12,856 nt of DNA from Clostridiales bacterium (GTDB lineage: Bacteria; Bacillota_E; Sulfobacillia; Sulfobacillales; JAIMBI01), in contig DAHVOH010000081.1 in the NCBI GenBank assembly GCA_027318915.1, positions 1 to 12,856 of the forward strand. The letters are read 5' to 3'. The notes below the pieces were generated by a model. That model saw nothing but the letters and a program-made list of their open reading frames with translations. It did not search any database and was not told where the DNA came from. Made by a program: the position numbers and the translations under genes. Shown one piece after another: positions 1 through 6,252 of the stretch; the stretch's first letter is position 1; each line of letters starts with the position of its first letter.

Positions 1-2
1 GA

Positions 3-329
3 TCTGACGTCCTGTGGCTGTTTCCCGGCGTGCTGGCGCTCTCCGCGGGCTCCATGCTGATCAACCCGGCCATGTTCTCAGCCACATCCGCCCTGGCGGA
101 CCCGGCTGCCTTCGGCCTGTATTACGGGTTCAGCCGTCTCTCAATGGGCATCGGCGGCTCGCTGGGCAACGCATTCGGAGGCATCCTCTTTTCCGTTGCC
201 GCCGCCATCGGCTTTCCGCCATTGTCTTGGCTGCTCTTCGCCGGCGTGGGCATCGGCTCGGCGGTGACGATGCGGCGCTTGAAACTGCCGTTGGGCACGG
301 CCGAAGAGATGCGGGGGCAAACCGCGTGA
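3..329 (+). CDS. MFS transporter, C-terminal fragment
   Basis: The frame is open from the left edge of the window and ends with TGA at 327-329, so only about 108 C-terminal residues are visible. They contain roughly three hydrophobic helices, separated by small polar turns. The segment with GLYYGFSRLSMGIGGSLGN is rich in Gly and small residues, as in helix 11 of major facilitator superfamily (MFS) permeases, and the last helix is followed by a basic stop-transfer stretch (TMRRLK) and a short cytoplasmic tail. This suggests the last transmembrane helices of a 12-helix secondary transporter, possibly a drug-efflux or sugar-type MFS protein. The substrate cannot be read from this part. The assignment rests on overall pattern rather than a diagnostic motif. 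Confidence 0.7.
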   Translation, partial: SDVLWLFPGVLALSAGSMLINPAMFSATSALADPAAFGLYYGFSRLSMGIGGSLGNAFGGILFSVAAAIGFPPLSWLLFAGVGIGSAVTMRRLKLPLGTAEEMRGQTA

Positions 330-372
330 CAACTCCGGTCCACCTTGCCTGCGGGAGAGTCGAACAGGCGTC

Positions 373-381
373 TGTTATACT
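373..381 (+). promoter_or_regulatory. Candidate extended -10 promoter of the membrane-protein gene
   Basis: The sequence TG-T-TATACT (373-381) fits an extended -10 element for sigma-A. It lies about 34 bp before the ATG at 415, and a GGAGG at 400-404 follows it. No good -35 hexamer is present at 16-18 bp; TTGCCT at 345-350 is too far upstream. Extended -10 promoters can work without a -35, so this is plausible but unproven. Confidence 0.45.
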
Positions 382-414
382 GGCCGTCGGCAGTTCGGCG
401 GAGGCATACATCCT

Positions 415-933
415 ATGACGGACAGCATGCGCATCGGGATTCGGTTCGGGTTGTTTCTCGGCATTGTCGGCGTGCTGTTGGCGTTGCCCACCCTCTCCGG
501 CGCCGTTCGCGTGGACGAGGCCGTGAGTGGCGGCGGCACATGGTTCGAGATTGTCGCCAATCTCGTGCCTCTGCTGCTGTTTGCGCTGTTGGGGGGTCTG
601 GCCAAACGGCGCGGGCTGAGCGGCGGCAGCGCGGGCCTATGGGCCGGCATCGCCTATGGCCTGGTCTACGGCGCCGCGCTCTACGGCATCGCCGAGCTGT
701 TCGGCAACAAGCAGGCACTGGCCCAGCGGGTTTGGAACGCCTACCTGTCCCGCGGCTATCCGGCCATTCCCGGTGCCGAACGGCAAGTCACCGCCCCGAT
801 TCTCCATCCCGACCCGCTGGCCCTCATTGTGGGCACCGCGCTGGAATTGGCGCTCGTGGGACTGGTGGCGGGATTTGTCGGCGCCCTCCTCACTCGGGTC
901 GCCCCTGGACCGCGTCGGTCGGATACACCTTGA
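415..933 (+). CDS. Small four-helix integral membrane protein, function unknown
   Basis: This encodes a 172-residue protein with four predicted membrane helices, at about residues 8-27, 43-63, 73-96 and 135-162. A longer, non-hydrophobic loop (about 97-134) with several Pro residues lies between helices 3 and 4. The ATG at 415 is preceded by GGAGG (400-404) with a 10-base spacer; an in-frame ATG at 427 is a possible alternative. Helix 3 has a Gly/aromatic pattern (GLWAGIAYGLVYG). I do not recognise the family and see no enzymatic motif. The 3' end overlaps the 3' end of the convergent serS gene by 44 bp, so the last residues are read from DNA that also codes for SerRS on the other strand. It is probably a real gene, given its promoter-like element, ribosome binding site and clean membrane topology. 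Confidence 0.75.
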   Translation: MTDSMRIGIRFGLFLGIVGVLLALPTLSGAVRVDEAVSGGGTWFEIVANLVPLLLFALLGGLAKRRGLSGGSAGLWAGIAYGLVYGAALYGIAELFGNKQALAQRVWNAYLSRGYPAIPGAERQVTAPILHPDPLALIVGTALELALVGLVAGFVGALLTRVAPGPRRSDTP

Positions 934-2185
934 TCATGCCCACATAAGGCCGCAGCGCCGCGGGAATGGCCACGCGGCCGTCGGCCGTCTGATGGTTTTC
1001 CAACAAGGCGGCCAGCGTCCGTCCCACCGCCAGCGCGCTGCCGTTCAAGGTGCCGACAAACTGCGTCGGCGCTCCCGGCTCGGCGCGAAAGCGAATGCCG
1101 GCCCGCCGCGCCTGGAAGTCGCCGAACCAGCTCACCGAGCTGATTTCGACATAGCGCCCGTAACTAGGCATCCACACCTCCAGATCGTACGCCTTCACAT
1201 GGCCGAAACCGAGATCGCCCGTGCAATGCTGGACGATGCGGTACGGCAGTTCCAGCAGATCGAGGATGTGGGCCGCGTCCTTGACCATGACTTCCAGTTC
1301 GTCCAGACCGGTGTCCGGATGCACCAGCTTTACCAGTTCCACCTTGTCGAACTGGTGCAGGCGGATGAGCCCGCGGGTGTCGCGCCCGGCGGCCCCGGCT
1401 TCCGACCGAAAGCACGCCGTGTACGCGCAATATTGGATAGGGAGTTCCAGGGGATCCAGAATTTCTTGGCGATGGAGATTGGTCAGCGGCACCTCGGCCG
1501 TGGGAATCAAATACAGTTGATGCGGCTCCACGCGGAAGACATCCTCCACGAACTTGGGAAACTGGCCCGTCCCCAGCATCGCGTCCGGCAGCACCAGATA
1601 CGGGGGCATGACTTCCGTGTACCCGCAGCCCACCGCCTCGCTCACCATGAGGTTGATGAGCGCGCGGTTGAGGGTGGCTCCAAATCCCTTCAGCACCGCA
1701 AACCGCGTGCCCGAAAGCTTGCGCGCACGCTCGAAGTCGATGAGCCCCCTCTGCGGACCATAGTCCCAGTGCGGCACCACCGCCGGCGCGGCGGGCCGTG
1801 GCTCGCCCACCACCGCCACCAGTTCGTTGTCGGCCTCGGAAGCACCCTCCGGCACGCTGGGATCGGGCAGGTTGGGAATCTCCAGCAGCAGCGTCTCCAG
1901 ACGGGCTTCCACCGGGCCCAGCCGCCCCTCCAGCTCGGCGATTTGGCCGGCCCGAGCGCGCGTCGCGGCAATCAACGCCTCCGCGTCCTCGCCGCTCCGG
2001 CGGCGCCGCGCCACTTCCTGCGAGTCTCGATTGCGCGCGGCCTTGAGCTGCTCCACTTCCGCAATGAGGCGCCGGCGCTCCGCATCCAATGCCAACACGT
2101 CATCCAGCGGTGCGTCCACCCGTTTTTTGGCCAGTCCCTCCCGCACCACGTCCGGATGCTCCCGTATGAAACGCATGTCCAGCAC
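890..2185 (-). CDS. serS: Seryl-tRNA synthetase
   Basis: This class II aminoacyl-tRNA synthetase charges tRNA-Ser with serine in the cytoplasm. The GTG at 2185 gives 431 residues, beginning VLDMRFIREHP, the usual SerRS start. It has a 7-base spacer from a very strong GGAGGAGGAGG (2193-2203), better placed than the ATG three codons later. A charged, helical coiled-coil arm (about residues 27-105) precedes the catalytic core. The core shows the serine-binding TAE (T229, E231), motif 2 at about 258-282 (CFRSEAGAAGRDTRG) and motif 3 at about 378-397 (GTLNGSALAVGRTLAALLEN). After the family-typical LRPYVG there are about 16 further residues; this tail creates the overlap with the convergent membrane-protein gene. 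Expression is controlled by the serine T-box leader immediately upstream. I see no terminator at its 3' end. Confidence 0.97.
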   Translation of the reverse strand: MLDMRFIREHPDVVREGLAKKRVDAPLDDVLALDAERRRLIAEVEQLKAARNRDSQEVARRRRSGEDAEALIAATRARAGQIAELEGRLGPVEARLETLLLEIPNLPDPSVPEGASEADNELVAVVGEPRPAAPAVVPHWDYGPQRGLIDFERARKLSGTRFAVLKGFGATLNRALINLMVSEAVGCGYTEVMPPYLVLPDAMLGTGQFPKFVEDVFRVEPHQLYLIPTAEVPLTNLHRQEILDPLELPIQYCAYTACFRSEAGAAGRDTRGLIRLHQFDKVELVKLVHPDTGLDELEVMVKDAAHILDLLELPYRIVQHCTGDLGFGHVKAYDLEVWMPSYGRYVEISSVSWFGDFQARRAGIRFRAEPGAPTQFVGTLNGSALAVGRTLAALLENHQTADGRVAIPAALRPYVGMIKVYPTDAVQGRPE

Positions 2186-2192
2186 GGCCAAG

Positions 2193-2203
2193 CCTCCTCC
2201 TCC
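2193..2203 (-). promoter_or_regulatory. serS ribosome binding site
   Basis: On the minus strand this reads GGAGGAGGAGG, a near-perfect and extended match to the anti-Shine-Dalgarno sequence. It is 7 bases from the GTG at 2185 and directly follows the U-run of the leader terminator. It decides in favour of the GTG over the internal ATG at 2176. Confidence 0.85.
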
Positions 2204-2205
2204 AC

Positions 2206-2234
2206 AAAAAAGCCGTCCCTCGCAAGGGACGGGC
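2206..2234 (-). terminator. T-box intrinsic terminator of the serS leader
   Basis: On the minus strand an 8-bp stem CCGTCCCT / AGGGACGG closes a TGCG loop. It is followed by C and a run of six T (2206-2211). Its 5' arm shares bases with the 3' arm of the antiterminator (CCCGT and CCCTT, within 2224-2255), so the two structures are mutually exclusive, as expected in a transcriptional T-box. Confidence 0.9.
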
Positions 2235-2407
2235 ATGACCCGTGGTGCCACCCTTATTGTGCACTCGTCTCTGCGCTATCGGGCAGACCCGCCCGGCTCA
2301 TCGTCGGGAGGCTCCGAGGTGGAAGCCCGGCGCACCTCCATCGGCTTGCACCACCCGCCGACTCTCTGAACGAAGCGCACCGGCGGCCCCTTCATGGCCC
2401 CATGTTG
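2206..2407 (-). ncRNA. Serine T-box riboswitch leader (UCC specifier)
   Basis: The leader binds uncharged tRNA-Ser and then favours the antiterminator, allowing serS transcription. The minus strand shows, in order: AGAGAG and a distal Stem I hairpin TCGGC-GGGTGGTGCAA-GCCGA; a specifier TCC at 2321-2323 followed by A and a CTCGGAGC segment, aligning base for base in spacing with well-studied T-boxes; a GC-rich hairpin CGGGC/GCCCG; the T-box AGGGTGGCACCACG (2241-2254); and the antiterminator at 2224-2255, with helices AAGGG/CCCTT and ACGGG/CCCGT flanking the bulge TGGCACC. The terminator follows. The TGGC (2247-2250) can pair with the tRNA acceptor end GCCA; its variable base C matches the G discriminator of bacterial tRNA-Ser. 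Specifier and discriminator thus agree on serine. The 5' end is inferred from the promoter. Confidence 0.93.
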
Positions 2408-2413
2408 GCGCTC

Positions 2414-2442
2414 ATCATAGCGAGTTCGGTGGGTCATGTCAA
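2414..2442 (-). promoter_or_regulatory. Sigma-A promoter of the serS T-box transcript
   Basis: On the minus strand, TTGACA (2437-2442) and TATGAT (2414-2419) are separated by exactly 17 bases. This is a perfect -35 with a one-mismatch -10. The expected transcription start is near 2407, about 84 bases before the specifier, which fits a T-box leader. Confidence 0.88.
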
Positions 2443-2459
2443 CGAAGCGCCCGAGGCCC

Positions 2460-2487
2460 TTGACGTCACATACTGAACGGTTAGTAT
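2460..2487 (+). promoter_or_regulatory. Candidate promoter of the ABM/tetR operon
   Basis: TTGACG (2460-2465) and TAGTAT (2482-2487) are separated by 16 bases on the plus strand. They lie back to back with the serS promoter, the two -35 hexamers being 17 bp apart. The start of transcription would fall near 2494, at the ribosome binding site, giving a very short leader. The -10 overlaps the palindrome at 2469-2488. Confidence 0.55.
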
Positions 2488-2488
2488 G
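2469..2488 (+). promoter_or_regulatory. Candidate TetR operator (20-bp imperfect palindrome)
   Basis: CATACTGAACGGTTAGTATG is an inverted repeat with 16 of 20 positions symmetric: the outer six bases on each side match perfectly and mismatches are confined to the centre. Its length and its position across the spacer and -10 of the ABM/tetR promoter are typical of TetR-family repressor sites. It does not reach the serS promoter. Binding of the TetR protein encoded at 2795-3259 is inferred from position only. Confidence 0.6.
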
Positions 2489-2504
2489 GACTTGAGGTGA
2501 TATG

Positions 2505-2798
2505 ATGCATCCGGTTTTTGTCCGTTACACGGCTCACCCCGGCGAGGAAGCCGCCATGGAGCAATTGGTGCGCCGACATTGGCCCGTGCTTCATGCCGAG
2601 GGGTTGGTCACCAACGCGCCTCCGCGCGTCATCCGCGTGGCCCGTCAGCCTGGCGTCTTCCTGGAAACGTATGAGTGGGCGTCATGGGAAGCCGTCAGTA
2701 TGGCTCACGACTACCCGGCGGTGCGCAAGATTTGGGATGCCATGGAGACCGTGGGGCGGGTCGAGCCATGGGACGGTGAATATCTGGAGCCCCTGTGA
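2505..2798 (+). CDS. Small ABM-like dimeric alpha/beta-barrel protein
   Basis: This is a soluble protein of 97 residues with no signal peptide or membrane helix. The pattern fits small ferredoxin-like dimeric alpha/beta-barrel (antibiotic biosynthesis monooxygenase, ABM-like) proteins: a short beta strand (PVFVRYTA), a helix (about residues 12-31) containing RRHWPVLHAEGLV, a strand RVIRVA, then a strand FLETYEW, a helix with SMAHDYPAVRKIWDAME and a last strand. Trp and His residues (HWPVL, EWASWEAV, AHDYP) could line a small-molecule pocket, but no catalytic residues can be assigned. ATG 2505 is 7 bases from GAGG (2494-2497); ATG 2502 is equally in frame. Its TGA overlaps the GTG of tetR by 4 bp, so the two are translationally coupled. 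The substrate is unknown; it may degrade or sense the ligand of the adjacent repressor. Confidence 0.72.
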   Translation: MHPVFVRYTAHPGEEAAMEQLVRRHWPVLHAEGLVTNAPPRVIRVARQPGVFLETYEWASWEAVSMAHDYPAVRKIWDAMETVGRVEPWDGEYLEPL

Positions 2799-3259
2799 GC
2801 GCGCTCCCACCCGACCGGCGCATTCTCGACGCGGCGGTCCGGGTGTTCGGACGCTCCGGATATGCCGGAGCCACAACGGATGAGGTGGCCCGAGAAGCCG
2901 GGCTGACCAAGGGAGCGCTCTACTGGTACTTCCAGGACAAGCATGCGCTGTTTCAAGAGGCGGTGGTTTACGTGGTGCGCTCCTGGCAGGCGGCCGTCGC
3001 CGAGGGGCATGATGCCGAGGCGGTCTGGAATCTCCTCATCCGATACGGCGCCGAGCAGCCCGCGTTTCTGACCTTCCTGCATCGCCTCCACGGCGAGTTT
3101 GCGGCCATGCCGGACAGTGCGGACGCCGCGCCCTTGCGCGAATGGTACCGCACCTTGGTGGAGCGGCTCGGCGCCGCCCGGTGCGCCGCCTGGTGGGCCA
3201 CCTCGCATCCTCTGCTGGCGCGGGCGCTTGCGGCCGGCGACGACCCCCACGGCCGATAG
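2795..3259 (+). CDS. TetR/AcrR-family transcriptional regulator (short)
   Basis: This 154-residue protein has an N-terminal TetR DNA-binding domain: helix 1 RRILDAAVRVFGRSGYAG (about 8-25) and helix-turn-helix TTDEVAREAGLTKGALYWYF (about 27-46), followed by the usual DKHALF. The ligand and dimerisation domain is about 100 residues, whereas TetR proteins usually total 180-210 residues, so the C-terminus is short. It stops 10 bp before the convergent lutC end, leaving no room for a lost tail here. The GTG start at 2795 overlaps the stop of the upstream ABM-like gene (GTGA), with GGAG at 2786-2789. It likely represses its own operon through the palindrome at 2469-2488. The effector is unknown. 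Confidence 0.9.
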   Translation: MSALPPDRRILDAAVRVFGRSGYAGATTDEVAREAGLTKGALYWYFQDKHALFQEAVVYVVRSWQAAVAEGHDAEAVWNLLIRYGAEQPAFLTFLHRLHGEFAAMPDSADAAPLREWYRTLVERLGAARCAAWWATSHPLLARALAAGDDPHGR

Positions 3260-3269
3260 CGGGAGCCGG

Positions 3270-3875
3270 TCACCACGAGCTCACCACCACCGCCACCCGG
3301 CCCGGTCCGTGCACGCCCACGACCAGTTGACCCTCAATGTCGGCGGTGCTGCTGGGCCCGCTGACCAGCTTCACCTCCGGCGGCGGCGGGCTCTCGGACG
3401 CCAACCGTTCGAGTCCCGCGGCCAGCCCGGGCACGATGTCCTCCCGGCGGACCGCGATGAGATGGGCGGGTGGGAGCAGACTCGGCCACATCCCGCGCCG
3501 TGCGTCCCCGTATAGCGCCACCGTGCCGGTGTGGGCGACGGCCCAGGCCGCGCCGGTAATGCCCAGGTCCGCCGCCTCCAGCACATCCCGCAGACGCCCT
3601 CGCTCCCACAATCGGTCCTCGCCGTCGTACAGCCCATCCGCGCCGGCCCGCACCTCGACCAGGACGCCGCCACACCGCGCCACCGCATCTTCGATAGAAG
3701 CCCGGGGGATGTTGCCGCCATCCCAGAGCACGGCGGTAAAAGTGCCGCGCGACGTCTCCGTAAGGGCTGAGACGGCCTTCTCCCAGGCTCGTTCCTCTTG
3801 GGCCGCGTCAAAGAAAAGCCCGTGCAGCAGGGTCCAGCGGGCGGCAAATGCTTCAGTCGGCTCTTGGCTGTCCAT
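3270..3875 (-). CDS. lutC: Lactate utilization protein C (LUD domain)
   Basis: LutC is the third subunit of the LutABC complex that oxidises L-lactate to pyruvate. The ATG at 3875 gives 201 residues, close to the usual 210-240. The LUD (DUF162) pattern is clear: an acidic/Gly segment (about 75-100), DLGITGAAWAVAHTGTVAL (about 103-121), PPAHLIAVRREDIVPG (about 135-150) and near the C-terminus STADIEGQLVVGVHGPGR (about 176-193). There is no Cys cluster, as expected for LutC. Its start lies inside lutB (23-bp overlap), with GAGGGAG just upstream, which implies translational coupling. Longer in-frame starts exist upstream, but they would extend into the lutB coding frame without family support. 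Confidence 0.92.
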   Translation of the reverse strand: MDSQEPTEAFAARWTLLHGLFFDAAQEERAWEKAVSALTETSRGTFTAVLWDGGNIPRASIEDAVARCGGVLVEVRAGADGLYDGEDRLWERGRLRDVLEAADLGITGAAWAVAHTGTVALYGDARRGMWPSLLPPAHLIAVRREDIVPGLAAGLERLASESPPPPEVKLVSGPSSTADIEGQLVVGVHGPGRVAVVVSSW

Positions 3876-5313
3876 CGTGCTCCCTCGCCTTTGGGCGCGT
3901 GACCCACCACTCCTGAAATGTCTTTGCCGCCACCGGCGGCATGTCGCGCGTCTTGGCCCAGCCTCCCAACAATCCCGGTCCACCCGTCAATCGTCCGCGC
4001 CGGAGATACAGCCGCTGGCCAAGCCGCGCCAGTTGGATGGACCGCCGATAACCCGCCGGCGTGGTCCACAGCCGGGACCAGGTTCGGTACGTGCGGGTGA
4101 CGGACGCCGGCTTCAAGCGCCGCCGCACCAACTCCGTCCGCAGTTGAATGAAGTGGGCCGGCAGATCGATGTCCATCGGACACGCTTCCACGCAGGCATG
4201 GCACAGGGTGCAGAGTGATTCGGGCAGATCCGGCACCGCCTCCAGGCCTTGCAGCAGGGGCGTCAACACCGCGCCGATGGGGCCCCCGTAAACGCTGCCA
4301 TAGGCATGCCCGCCCACTTGCCGGAAGACCGGACACACATTGTAGCAGGCGCCGCACCGGATGCAGGTGAGCACGTCCTGGAAGGCCCCTGCGCCAATGG
4401 CGCTCCGGCCGTTGTCCACAAACAGCACGTGCCATTCTTCGGGGCCTTCCAACTGCCCCGGCTGCCTCGGGCCGGAAATCAGCGTGGTGTAAGCGGACAG
4501 GCGCTGGCCCACGCCGCTCATGGCCGGCTGCGGCAGCAGATCGGCCAAGTCGGAAAACCGCTCCACCACCTTCTCGATGCCCACCACGGCCACGTGCACC
4601 GGCGGCAGCGTGGTGACCATGTCGGCGTTGCCCTCGTTGGTGATGAGGACGAGGGTGCCCGTTTCCGCCACCACAAAATTGCCGCCGGTAATCCCGATGT
4701 CGGCGGCCAGAAAGTCGGCGCGGAGCCGTTGTCGGGCATAGCGGGTGAGTTCGGTGATGTCCGCCCCCGCCGGGGCGGGAATGCCTTGCCGATGCGCCTG
4801 CTGGTCGAACACGTCCTTGACCTGCAGACGGTTCCGGTGAATGGCCGGGGCCAGAATGTGGGAAGGGCGCTCACCCGCCAGCTGGACGATGTACTCGCCG
4901 AGATCGGTTTCGCGAACTTCGAGGCCGCCCGCCTCCAGCAGGCGGTTCAGCTCCAGCTCCTCCGTGACCATCGACTTCGACTTGGTGACGCGGCGCCCGC
5001 CGCGGCGGGCCGCGATGGCAAGAATGTACCGCGCCGCCGCCTCTCCATCCGCCACCCGGGCGGCCGCACCGCCGTGCTGCTCAATGCTGGCCATCGCCTG
5101 TGCCAGCAGCGCGTCGCGGTCGGCCACGGCCTCCCGCCGACGGTCGCGGGCGCGAATACGGCTCTCCTCCGCCCCCGGATCCTGGGCATACGCCGCGACC
5201 CGGGCGGCCGCCAAGCGTGGCATCACCCCCGCCAAGGTCTCTCGCAAGACCGTGTCCTGCAGGGCGCGCGCGCGCCGTTCCGGCCACGGCCGGCGCGTCG
5301 GATCCGGCTTCAC
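3853..5313 (-). CDS. lutB: Lactate utilization iron-sulfur protein B
   Basis: LutB is the iron-sulfur and LUD-domain subunit of the lactate-oxidising LutABC complex. The start is GTG at 5313, in the GTGA overlap with the lutA stop and preceded by GGGGG; this gives 486 residues, near the family's usual 470-480. The N-terminal helical region is followed by the LUD domain, with VTKSKSMVTEELELN, DIGITGGNFVVAETGTLVL and PPVHVAVVGIEKVV. Two ferredoxin-type clusters come next: C317, C320, C323, C327 (CIRCGACYNVCP) and C368, C371, C374, C378 (CTLCHACVEACP), enough for two [4Fe-4S] centres. The segment between them (GGHAYGSVYGGPIGAVLTPLL) is typical of LutB. All eight cluster Cys are present, so it looks functional. 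Confidence 0.96.
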   Translation of the reverse strand: MKPDPTRRPWPERRARALQDTVLRETLAGVMPRLAAARVAAYAQDPGAEESRIRARDRRREAVADRDALLAQAMASIEQHGGAAARVADGEAAARYILAIAARRGGRRVTKSKSMVTEELELNRLLEAGGLEVRETDLGEYIVQLAGERPSHILAPAIHRNRLQVKDVFDQQAHRQGIPAPAGADITELTRYARQRLRADFLAADIGITGGNFVVAETGTLVLITNEGNADMVTTLPPVHVAVVGIEKVVERFSDLADLLPQPAMSGVGQRLSAYTTLISGPRQPGQLEGPEEWHVLFVDNGRSAIGAGAFQDVLTCIRCGACYNVCPVFRQVGGHAYGSVYGGPIGAVLTPLLQGLEAVPDLPESLCTLCHACVEACPMDIDLPAHFIQLRTELVRRRLKPASVTRTYRTWSRLWTTPAGYRRSIQLARLGQRLYLRRGRLTGGPGLLGGWAKTRDMPPVAAKTFQEWWVTRPKAREHDGQPRAD

Positions 5314-6101
5314 GACCGGACCCCCGATCGTGACCCGAAAACCGCGGCGGCCCTCACAGCATCCGGCGTCAGCCGTCCTTCGTCGGCCAGGTCCAACCAT
5401 TCGGCCACGTGCAGCACGGGCGCCTCCTCGCCCTGCCGCGAGAGGCGCCCCGCCAAATGCAGGAGGCACCCCCAGTCGCTGCCCACCAGCGCCTCGGCGC
5501 CTTCGGCCCGCTGTTCGCGCCAACGCGCCAGCTTGGCGTCGGCCAACGCGGTCGAGACCTCCGGTTCCGCCATGGCATAGGTGCCTCCAAAACCGCAGCA
5601 TTGGTCATTGTCGGCCAGTTCGTCGGGTCGGGCTCCGGCCTGACTCAACACGTCCAGCGGCGCCTGTCGGGCGTTTAACAGGCGACGCATGTGGCAGCCC
5701 GTATGGACCGCGACCGGCATGGCCGAAGCCGCGACCGAATTCCCCGGATGGCCGACCAGCCATTGGGTCAAGTCCACCACCCGCTCCCCCACCCGACGCG
5801 CTTGGGGCTCGTCCGGAGTTCCCGCCAGGAGGTCCGGATACAGATGGCGGACCATCGCCGCACAGGAGCCGGACAGGGCAATGATGGGCGTGTCCTCACC
5901 CCCAAACACCGAGAGCCAGTGCCGGGCCATGGCGGCCGCCTCCTCGCGGTAGCCGGCGTTGTAGGCGAACTGGCCGCAGCAGGTTTGACCCGCAGGGCAG
6001 GCGACCTGAGCTCCCCGGCGCTCCAACACCGCCACCGCCGCCTGCCCGGTGCCGGGGCGAAACGCATCCACCAGGCAGGTGACAAAAAGCCGGACTTCCA
6101 T
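5310..6101 (-). CDS. lutA: Lactate utilization protein A (CCG-domain)
   Basis: LutA is a soluble subunit of the LutABC complex, built of two cysteine-rich CCG domains that bind iron-sulfur clusters and are related to GlpC and heterodisulfide reductase subunits. The ATG at 6101 follows GAGGGGGG and starts the canonical MEVRLFVTCLVDAF. Repeat 1 has C9, C41-C42-G and SGSC80; repeat 2 has C136, C168-C169-G and C212, with exactly 31 residues between the first Cys and CCG in both. Length is 263 residues, slightly over the usual 240 because of a C-terminal tail rich in Ala and Arg. It is the first gene of the operon, overlaps lutB by 4 bp, and is divergent from gyrA. No lutR-like (GntR) regulator or lactate permease lies beside the operon. 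Confidence 0.95.
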   Translation of the reverse strand: MEVRLFVTCLVDAFRPGTGQAAVAVLERRGAQVACPAGQTCCGQFAYNAGYREEAAAMARHWLSVFGGEDTPIIALSGSCAAMVRHLYPDLLAGTPDEPQARRVGERVVDLTQWLVGHPGNSVAASAMPVAVHTGCHMRRLLNARQAPLDVLSQAGARPDELADNDQCCGFGGTYAMAEPEVSTALADAKLARWREQRAEGAEALVGSDWGCLLHLAGRLSRQGEEAPVLHVAEWLDLADEGRLTPDAVRAAAVFGSRSGVRS

Positions 6102-6252
6102 TGTCGGTCCGCCCCCCTCGCTAAAGCCTTGGCTAGAGTCTACGGCATCCCCGCCGGGACGGGAACGTGGACTCCGTGGGCGCCACCCTCCGGGACCGGC
6201 CCCGGTATAGGTATAATGGATTGTTCCCACTGTTGACAGGAGAGGGAGAGCC
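6102..6252. other. Divergent lutA/gyrA intergenic region
   Basis: These 151 bp must hold both the lutA and gyrA promoters. On the plus strand a perfect TATAAT is visible. For lutA the best -10 guess on the minus strand is TAGACT (6137-6142), part of a short odd palindrome TAGAGTCTA (6134-6142), but no convincing -35 accompanies it. A TTGACA at 6233-6238 sits too close to the gyrA start to be its -35. I could not identify an operator. Confidence 0.5.
6212..6217 (+). promoter_or_regulatory. Candidate gyrA -10 element
   Basis: A perfect TATAAT lies 35 bp before the gyrA ATG, with transcription expected to start near 6224. The 16-18 bp upstream hold no recognisable -35 hexamer, so the promoter is weak in consensus terms or needs an activator or supercoiling. 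The match stands out in otherwise very GC-rich sequence. Confidence 0.55.

Noticed and set aside
2461..2468. Perfect palindrome TGACGTCA as a separate operator.
   Set aside because: It is only 8 bp, overlaps the -35 of the ABM/tetR promoter and has no partner regulator; the adjacent 20-bp palindrome is a better operator candidate.
656..2476. A 606-codon open frame on the plus strand.
   Set aside because: It lies antisense to serS and its T-box leader, has low-complexity Arg/His/Gln-rich composition and no recognisable domain; serS is unambiguous.
4249..5580. A 443-codon open frame on the plus strand.
   Set aside because: It is antisense to lutB and lutA, which have complete Cys clusters; there is no ribosome binding site or family pattern on the plus strand.
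6233..6238. TTGACA just before gyrA as a -35 box.
   Set aside because: A -10 at the right distance would fall inside the gyrA coding region (about 6256-6261), where the sequence is GCCGAT; it is probably chance.
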